Shown: positions 56,106-64,000 of the stretch, piece by piece | Position numbering within the stretch: position 1 is the stretch's first letter | How the letters are laid out: each line of letters opens with the position of its first letter | DNA from: Cladobotryum mycophilum | Taxonomy: Eukaryota > Ascomycota > Sordariomycetes > Hypocreales > Hypocreaceae | Direction: 5' to 3' | Assembly (NCBI GenBank): GCA_036429605.1 | Contig: JAVFKD010000015.1 | Span: 891,421-955,420, forward strand | DNA length: 64,000 nt | Program-made: the position numbers and the translations under genes | Notes under the pieces: generated by a model | Told to the model about the DNA's origin: nothing | Database searches by the model: none | The model's input: the letters and a program-made list of their open reading frames with translations, nothing else

Positions 56106-56636
56106 AGTCCGCAACGAATGTGTCGCTTGCCGCGAGAAGTAAATAAAATATGCAAATCGAGCAGTTGTCTACCAGGGGGATCCAGGCTCTTTGTTGGTAG
56201 AGTGCTCTGGAGATTGCCTGAGTCTTCGGTATTGTATCGGTAGATAGGTACGCGTAAACTTGTGCGATGGATGGAAAATCAGTAGCGACCAGGCGCTGCT
56301 GATTATAGTAGCTTCAAGGTACGGAGTACCGAAGACTACCTGGTGCGAGCTGCCTGAGTTTGTCTGCAGGTGCCACAATGACGAGCGTTTCCTACGAACG
56401 TGGTTCCGGAAAATAGTTATCACAGACCCGCACTGATATTACATTTACTGAGCACCACAAAAGTTTTTAGTTGCATCCACTAGTGGGTCAGATTCTGCCC
56501 CCTTCACCGCCAAAAAATTGTTTGGCCAAGCTCCCCACCATCTTCGCATCTGCGATATCTCCCGACGAATGAACATGGACACGACCTATTAGCGAAGGGA
56601 CCTTAATTCAGCAATTTTTTGAGGTTCCAAAAAGCC
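56106..56636. promoter_or_regulatory. bidirectional promoter region, PRP3/RPA190
   Basis: 531 bases between two head-to-head housekeeping genes, so both promoters must lie here. A TACGGAGTACCG motif occurs near 56318. I cannot assign specific factor sites. Confidence 0.55.
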
Positions 56637-59600
56637 ATGAATATCGCACAGCCCGTCACCTCAGAGGTGGAGAGTGTTGAATTCACATTCCTCTCCGCCA
56701 AAGAAATCAAAGCTATCTCCGTAAAGCGCATCGAAAATGAAAGCACCTTCGACAACCTTCTCAATCCTGTTCCCGGTGGTCTCTATGATCCAGCCCTTGG
56801 ATCATGGGGCGATTCGCCGTAAGTACTGCTTAATTGAACTTGCTAAACTTTGCTCACGCCGTCTTTTAGATGCGCCACATGTAATCTGAACCAGTCGACC
56901 TGTCCAGGGCATCCTGGACACATCCAACTTCCTGTCCCAGTGTACCATCCGGTATTTATGGATCAAGCTTATCGCTTGCTTCGAGCAACTTGTGTATACT
57001 GCAAGGGCTTTCGATTGCCACAAAAGGAGTTGCATAAATATACGTGCCAGCTCCGACTCTTGCAACACGGTCTAATAAACGAAGCACACATGGTCGGCAC
57101 CATTGGAGAGAATGAACTTGCAGTAGAGATGCAAGAAGCTCTCGGGATGGGCGATAGCGAGGCGGAAGAGGATGAGGGCTCTTCCATCGATAGTGTTACC
57201 CGCCAGAGAGAGAAATACGTACAGCAATGCCTTCGGGGCATCAAGCTGAAGAGAGGTGATGCCAAGAGAGGAAAACATGAAGGCGCAAGCGAACTTCGCC
57301 GAGAAATCATCAAAGAATTTCTTGCAGAGATTGTTAAGAAGAGACTCTGTTCCGGCTGTGGCGGTATATCCCCGACGTATCGCAAGGATCGATTTGTCAA
57401 GGTGTTCGAAAAATCTCTGTCAGCAAAAGAAAAGGCCAAGATGGCACAAAAGAACCTCAAATGGGCCGATGCCATGTCTCGAGTATACCAAAACAAGCCA
57501 GTACGCAAGGCCGACGGCTACTCGTCTGATGAAGGCGTGGCGGACGTTGGGTCTCCGACAAACAGGGTCGACGAAGACGAATCCACAAATACCCAGGAAG
57601 ATGTCGACATGGAAGACGTAGATGACAAGACGGATGATCCTCAAAGATATATCAGCTCTATGGAGGTTCGGGCACGGTTAACGGAACTTTTTAACAAAGA
57701 GCAAGATTTGCTCTCCCTAATCTATAACGCAAAGCCCCCTACACGAAGCTCGCCGAAGGTTACGCCTGATATGTTCTTCATAACCGTCATTCTAGTCCCA
57801 CCAAATCGCTATCGACCAGAAGCGCGCACTGGTGATTCCTCGATTGCTGAAGCCCAGCAGAATTCATTATATAAATTGATTCTTGGCAGTTGCGGGAAAA
57901 TAGCGCAGATTTATAATGCTCTCAGCGAGAAGAAAACGGATATCACATATATGCATCAAGCATGGACTGAATTGCAAGAAGCTGTGAATTCTCTGATTGA
58001 CAAGAACAAAAACCCCGTTCAAGGCGCAGCAGCTAAACGAAATGAGGATGGTATCAAGCAAAAACTAGAGAAGAAGGAGGGACTCTTCCGCAAGAATATG
58101 ATGGGAAAACGTGTCAATTACGCTGCAAGAAGTGTCATCTCCCCAGATCCCAACATTGAGACCAACGAGATTGGCGTCCCTCCGGTATTCGCCAAAAAGT
58201 TGACTTACCCCGAGCCCGTCACCAGTCACAACTTCAAGGATATGCAGCAAGCAGTCATCAATGGCGTGGACAAATGGCCAGGAGCCTTCGCGATTGAGAA
58301 TGAAAATGGTCAAATCGTCAACCTTCGGAACAAATCCGTCGATGACCGAATTTCACTTGCCAATCAGCTTCTCGCTCCAACAAATAGCAATGCAGCGCGG
58401 ACTAGGAACAAGAAAGTCCATCGTCATCTCACTAACGGCGACGTTGTTTTGATGAATCGTCAACCTACATTACATAAACCATCCATCATGGGGCATCGCG
58501 TTCGTGTTTTGCCTGGTGAGAAAACGATAAGAATGCACTATGCAAACTGCAACACGTATAATGCAGACTTTGATGGTGACGAAATGAACATGCATTTCCC
58601 GCAGAACGAAGTGGCTCGGGCGGAGGCATTACAGATTGCCGATACTGACCATCAGTATCTTTCTGGTACTGCTGGAAAGCCGTTGCGAGGTCTGATTCAA
58701 GACCACATCTCAGTATCCGTCACCCTGTGTAACCGAGATACCTTTTTCAATCGCAGTGATTATCATCAGCTGATTTACAGCGCTCTGCGGCCAGAGAGTG
58801 GCCACATCCTTGGAGAAAGAATCCAGCTCCTACCACCGGCTGTGATCAAACCAGTACCGAGATGGACAGGAAAACAGATCATCAGTACAATCCTCACTAA
58901 CGTGCGACCACTGAATTGCGGTGGCCTTACCATGGAAGAGAACACTCAGATTAAAGCTGAACAGTGGGGTTCCAAATCTTCTGAGGAAGGAAAGGTACTC
59001 ATTCAGGATGGAGAGTTCATAACTGGAATCCTCGACAAGTCCCAAATTGGACCCAGCTCTGGTGGTTTAATCCACTCTGTACATGAGATTTACGGGCCCG
59101 CAGTTGCTGGTAAACTACTTAGCTGCCTCGGTCGGCTTCTGACGCGGTATCTGAATATGCGAGCCTTTTCATGCGGTATGGACGACTTGAGGCTCACCCC
59201 AGAAGGCGAGGAAGCACGAAAGCAGGCACTTCTCCCAGCTAGTCAAGTTGGTCTGGACGTTGCATCAAACTATGTCTCCCTCGATAAGCAAAACGATCCG
59301 TTGAACCCACTTCTCTTGGAACGTCTTGAAGAGGTGATGCGTGACGATAGCAAACTAGAAGGCCTTGATCTCCTAATGAACCAAGGAACCAAAGATATCA
59401 CAGATGGTGTCCAGAAAGTATTGATTCCCAACGGCCTTGAAAAGCACTTTCCAAAGAACCAAATGCAAGCCATGACAACTTCTGGAGCCAAGGGATCTCG
59501 TGTCAACGCCTCGCTTATCTCTTGCAACTTGGGCCAACAGGTTTTGGAAGGCAGGCGAGTGCCTGTCATGGTCAGTGGCAAGTCTCTGCCTTGCTTCCGG

Positions 59601-61729
59601 CCATTTGAAACCAACATCAGAGCCGGCGGTTATATCGTCAACCGATTCCTTACAGGTATAAGGCCTCAAGAGTATTACTTCCATCATATGGCTGGACGAG
59701 AAGGATTGATTGACACGGCAGTCAAGACATCTCGTTCGGGTTATCTCCAGAGATGTGTAATCAAGGGGATGGAGGGCCTTACAGTTGCTTACGATACGAC
59801 TGTGCGAGACGCAGACGGTTCATTGATCCAGTTTCTTTATGGCGAGGACGGGCTCGATGTCTCGAAGCAAAAGTACCTCACCGACTTCCGTTTCATCCTG
59901 CAAAACGTTACGTCAGAAGCAGCGCAGTTGAAGTACGACGCGTCAGTTGGTGAAAGGCTGGGCCCCAATCGCAAGGCGTTCACGAAATACATGGCAAGTG
60001 CTATCAAACACGCTCGCGATCAAAAAGCAAAGGATCCGCTCACGGCAAGTTTCGATCCTTCGACAAACGCTTTTGCGACGTCAGAAACATTCTTCAAGGC
60101 CATGACGGACTATCTGAATGAGAATGCCGATAACTTGGTCAAGGACAAGGGTGATCAGAACAAATTATCATTATCGCGAGCCGTCTTAAATCGAAAGAAT
60201 GCAGAGATGTTATTCGCGATGAAATACCTACGTTCTCTAGTTGAGCCTGGGGAAGCGGTTGGTATTGTTGCTGGCCAATCCGTTGGCGAACCGTCTACAC
60301 AGATGACGCTAAATACTTTCCACTTGGCTGGACATTCTTCCAAAAACGTTACACTCGGTATCCCCCGTCTCAGGGAAATTTTGATGACGGCAAGTAGGGC
60401 GATTTCTACACCATCAATGACACTTTATCCGAACGTTGAGCTTTCCGCCGACCATGCCGAGATCTTCACCAAGTCTATCAGCGTCTTGCACCTAAGTCAA
60501 TTGATAGATAGCGTTGCTGTCGAAGAGGTGGTTGGGCGTGGTAAAATCTATGGTCTAGCCAAGATCTACAAAATCCAACTCAAGTTCTTCCCAGCGTCTG
60601 AATACTCAAATACGTATGCAATCAGTGCATCAGACATCCTGGATACTGTCGAGAAGAGATTGATGCGCACCATCTTAACTCTAATGAAGAAAGAAATCAA
60701 GAAACGACAAACGCACTCTACTACAGCAACTCCTGAAATCGGCGTCAAGGTTGGAGTCGTGGAGACCGCGGGTCCAGAAGCGGAACAAGATGGGGGCGCA
60801 GATGATGACGATGATGATGATGAAGGGGGCGATGATGATGCTACCAACGCCAAGCAACGAGCTAATCGTAGCGAGGCAGTTTCATATGGTCCGAATGATG
60901 ACGATGATGATGCTATTCAGAGGCAGATGGCAAGAGATGATTCAGATGATGATGTGGAGGACGAGGGGCTAGGGGAAGCCCACATCCCCAGGCAGCAGGG
61001 GATGACAGTGATGTCGATGAGGCTGATATTGATGCGCTTAAGTCGTCAGCAAAGGCACGAGCAGAACGCGTACTTGAGGCATATGCAGAGGCAACGGGAT
61101 TCCATTGCGACGAGAAGAATGGCGAATGGTGCAACTTGACACTAGAGTTTGACCTAACGATTCCGAAAGTCTTGATGCTGAACATTGTTGAGAGTGCCAT
61201 CAAGAAGACCGTGGTTCAGCAGATTACTGGTGTTGGCGCATGCACACTGGTCGACGAAAAGGGTCAGCGAGTCATTAATACCGCAGGAGTAAATTTACGC
61301 GCCATGCAAAGATACAGCGATTTCATAGATCCTAACCGGATTGAGACAAACGACATCGCTGCTGTACTCGACGTCTACGGTATTGAAGCATGTCGCAACA
61401 ACATCGTACGAGAGCTAGCAGGCGTTTTTGGAGGTCACGGCATCAAAGTGGATAGCAGACACTTAAATCTCATTGCCGACCATATGACCAGGAATGGCGA
61501 TTTCACCGCCTTCAGTCGAATGGGGCTGAAGGGCAACGTCAGCCCGTTTACCAAGATGAGCTTTGAGACGACCCTCGCGTTCCTCAAAGATGCGATATTG
61601 GATGGCGATTGGGATGATCTTACAACGCCAAGTGGTCGTCTTGTTATGGGCAAGCTTGGCAGGGTTGGCACTGGAGGATTCGATGTATTCACACAATTAC
61701 CGACATATCATGTGGACTCGTTGGCTTAA
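56637..61729 (+). CDS. RPA190: RNA polymerase I largest subunit A190, one base short of an open frame
   Basis: Catalytic subunit that transcribes rDNA in the nucleolus. Exon 1 is 56637-56818 (start MNIAQPVTSEVESVEF) and exon 2 is 56870-61729. The junction restores the zinc-binding CATCNLNQSTCPGHPGH. The active-site Mg motif NADFDGDEMNMHFPQ lies near residue 627, and VGEPSTQMTLNTFHLAGHSS marks the bridge/trigger region. An acidic loop near 1370-1420 (DDDDDDDEGGDDD) interrupts the jaw, as in other A190 proteins. The C-terminus has GVNLRAMQRYSDFIDPNRI and FTAFSRMGL, ending in YHVDSLA. Exon lengths total 5042, one short of 1681 codons. The break lies in the acidic loop, most simply at the G run 60965-60968. 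Corrected length is 1680 residues (yeast 1664). Confidence 0.95.
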
Positions 61730-62627
61730 GTATGCTTGACTGTTTGTTGTATATTTAGTGAGAATTTAGCAAATGTGCATCTCGTTTATGAATTGAAATA
61801 ATCCCAAACTTGTACAAGAAGGATCCCGCCGCCGCTGATATGGGTGAATGTTTGATAGGCGAAGATTGAGATGCATTCTGAAGGTGTCTCTGCGCCTCTT
61901 CAGCCCTTCCAACTGCTCGCAATCCCGCGTTTCCACCTACTACGCCAGAACAATACGTTTATCCACCACGCGTGTATGTCGGAGTGCCAGTAAGATTCAG
62001 CCAGGCGTCACCAACATGTTAATTAAGTCACAAAAATTTGTTAACCAAGGCCACATTCCAGTTTATAGCATAATATACCATCATAAAAGCCAGGTGTACG
62101 CACAGGTTCATTCACTCAATCTGCTATGGTTGTGCATCAGCGTCCGCTACCATACCAGTTGCTAGACCACATGGCAGCGATGAAACACAATACATACAAT
62201 ACAGATCGCTGATCACGGTATTCTCAGCAAGGGTCAGCCTCTAATTAGATAAGCACAAGAGGCGACTCCGAGGTAACTGTAGGCCGGGTTGGGTACTCAT
62301 GTACGCACATGCTACTTCACGAGCACCAAGTCACATACAGGGACGTGTCTGGATATCGCATCAAAATACCACACAAGGTATACGATCACACTGGCTGCAG
62401 AGATGGATAGGTATGAATTTTGGGTATCACTTAACCCGAGTGCTTCTTTCATTTGGGCAGCATTGTCCAGCTGCGCGTGTAATATACATCCCGACTATGG
62501 TGTAAAGCAAAGTTCTCAGTGTAACGCCATAATTATCCCCCAAAACCATGAACCTATCATAGCAAAGCAAAAAGAAGTCGTGAGTCCATCACCAGAATTA
62601 TTCCACCGTCAACCCCATAACCCAAGT
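61730..62627. other. convergent intergenic region, RPA190/H3
   Basis: About 900 bases holding the 3' ends of two convergent genes. Open frames at 61848-62165 and 62289-63035 have no family; the second is the antisense shadow of histone H3. The stretch 62500-62627 next to the H3 stop is probably its 3' UTR. Confidence 0.5.
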
Positions 62628-63101
62628 CTAGTTGCGCTCGCCTCGAAGACGACGAGCGAGCTGGATGTCCTTGGACTGGATGGTGACACGCTTGGCGTGG
62701 ATGGCGCACAAGTTGGTGTCCTCGAAGAGGGAGACGAGGTAAGACTCGACGGACTCCTGGAGAGCACCGATGGCAGAAGACTGGAAGCGGAGATCGCTCT
62801 TGAAGTCCTGTGCGATTTCACGGACCTGTTGTTGGGCGTGTTAGCAAAAGGTTGTAAAAGCCATCGGCGGCGCGTTGTATTGACTTACGAGACGCTGGAA
62901 AGGAAGCTTGCGGATCAGCAGCTCAGTAGACTTTTGGTATCGTCGAATCTCTCGGAGAGCGACGGTACCAGGCTTATAGCGGTGAGGCTTCTTGACACCA
63001 CCAGTGGATGGTGCGCTCTTTCGGGCAGCCTTTGAGGCAAGCTGCTTACGAGGAGCCTTGCCACCAGTGGACTTTCGGGCGGTCTGCTTGGTACGAGCCA
63101 T
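62628..63101 (-). CDS. histone H3
   Basis: Core histone H3, 136 codons before the stop. Exon 1 is 63101-62889 (MARTKQTARKSTGGKAPRKQ, through LIRKLPFQRL) and exon 2 is 62825-62628 (VREIAQDFKSDLRFQSSA, ending ARRLRGERN). The 63-base GT-AG intron falls between codons 71 and 72. Lys 4, 9, 14, 27 and 36, all major modification sites, are present, so this is a canonical H3 and not a CENP-A-type variant. In many Pezizomycotina H3 is paired head to head with H4; within the 899 bases upstream no H4 is visible, so H4 is either beyond the window or elsewhere. Confidence 0.97.
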
Positions 63102-64000
63102 TGTTGATGATTGTTGTTGACTGTATGTGTTGAAAAATGTGAGGTTTGAATGTGAAGATGATAGTTTGAAGAGTGGGGGTGGATGGAGATGATGTGGGTG
63201 TGTGATGCAGGAGGGAAGATTGGAGGAACAGGAAGGCGGGGGAAGTGCTTTAATACCTGAGCCTAGCACGTAGTTGGGGGGCGGCTGATTTGAGCTCACG
63301 CTTGGACCGTGCGCAACGCGTCAGGTAGAATTTGGGTATAGAAAATTGAGTTGCCTGCTCACAAAAAAATAAGCCGTGGTTAGTAATTTAAAACGCGACA
63401 ACCCCACTAGTACGAATTAATTTGGGCATAGCAAAAAAAGGGAACATGCGCAGAAAAAAAAAGGGCGCGATCAAGAGGCGAAAAAAATTATGCGCCACAA
63501 AGTATCCTTTTTTTGATTGGTCGGGTCGATTCGATCGTTACCGCTTCTGCAAACTGCAGGAACAGAGCATCTCGCAATGCCATAACTACCCTGCAATATC
63601 ACACTCCATTCTATAATGCCGTATTCGCCATTTTCCGTTGCCAGTGTTTCTAGATATTTTTATGGGCATTTTTTTAATGGATGGGTTTTCCCCTCTGCAT
63701 TACAAATTTATTGAATCAGGTTTATAGTAGCATGCTTTCATTACGTGTTATTGTTATTGCTGTTCATGTGAACACTTAAAATATAAAGCGTTGGCTCACA
63801 TCCCTTACCATACTAAACATATTCACAACACCGAATAAAGAAATGACTCACTAGCCTTGTATTGACAAACACGCACATTACCTTCAATGCAGACCGAATT
63901 ACTGTACAATATAAATACACTACCGAGTTCAATAATTATTTGCGTAACGGCAACCTGCCGTATAGTTATTTTATTCAAATTAGAAGTTTGTCCAAGTAAA
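63102..64000. other. H3 upstream region
   Basis: Contains the H3 5' leader (pyrimidine-rich on the coding strand at about 63160-63240) and promoter. The open frame 63422-63616 is very Lys/Arg-rich because of A-rich sequence and is not a credible gene. AT content rises toward the window end. Confidence 0.5.

Noticed and set aside
62289..63035. 248-residue plus-strand ORF
   Set aside because: Most of it is antisense to the histone H3 exons. The upstream part has no family resemblance.
63422..63616. Lys/Arg-rich 64-residue ORF
   Set aside because: The composition results from A-rich sequence in the H3 upstream region. There is no start context or family.

Overview
The window is nuclear DNA of a filamentous ascomycete (Pezizomycotina; a Hypocreales-like species would fit, but I cannot name it). 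The genes have short GT-AG introns. The conserved proteins are fungal: Atg18, Pps1, Rad3/XPD, a DDHD phospholipase, Prp3, RNA polymerase I A190 and histone H3. The transposons carry the mark of repeat-induced point mutation (RIP): runs of nearly pure A+T, TGG codons turned into stops, and repeat copies that differ mainly by transitions.

Layout. 0.3-17.5 kb is ordinary gene-rich DNA: ATG18 and PPS1 (tail to tail), RAD3 (head to head with PPS1), a DDHD phospholipase, a C2H2 transcription factor and a Caps_synth/GT32-like glycosyltransferase. 18-26 kb is a transition zone. It holds an intron-containing tRNA-Thr, a 5S rRNA fragment, a frameshifted JmjC gene, a coiled-coil ORF relic, a GT25-type glycosyltransferase, a Tc1/mariner element with perfect ends and a small possible secreted protein. 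26.8-39.9 kb is a 13 kb RIP-decayed block. It contains a Ty3/Gypsy element (28833-38697, minus strand, 5 bp target duplication) that split an older Fot/pogo copy. The Gypsy was itself later hit by another Fot/pogo element, a solo LTR and a hairpin-like MITE. 40.3-41.8 kb is a small GC-normal island with a GT31/fringe-like glycosyltransferase. 42-46.6 kb is a hAT relic followed by an unclassified 3.7 kb element with about 95 bp inverted ends. 46.9-47.8 kb is a second island, with a Ser/Thr-rich single-pass membrane protein. 47.8-50.2 kb is a three-deep nest of TA-inserting elements. 50.3-53 kb is a second hAT relic. From 54.6 kb ordinary housekeeping DNA resumes: PRP3 and RPA190 divergent from one 531 bp promoter region, then histone H3.

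Two patterns cut across the window. First, three genes that should be essential (RAD3, PRP3, RPA190) are each exactly one base short of an open frame, each time at a short homopolymer. This points to residual assembly errors, and the broken JmjC gene may be intact for the same reason. Second, at least seven TA-inserting elements share an end layout in which a 16-18 bp motif (core like CAAGCGAGTGTGCCAC) is repeated twice in tandem just inside the terminus. This suggests one transposase family that mobilised both full-length elements and several short non-autonomous ones.
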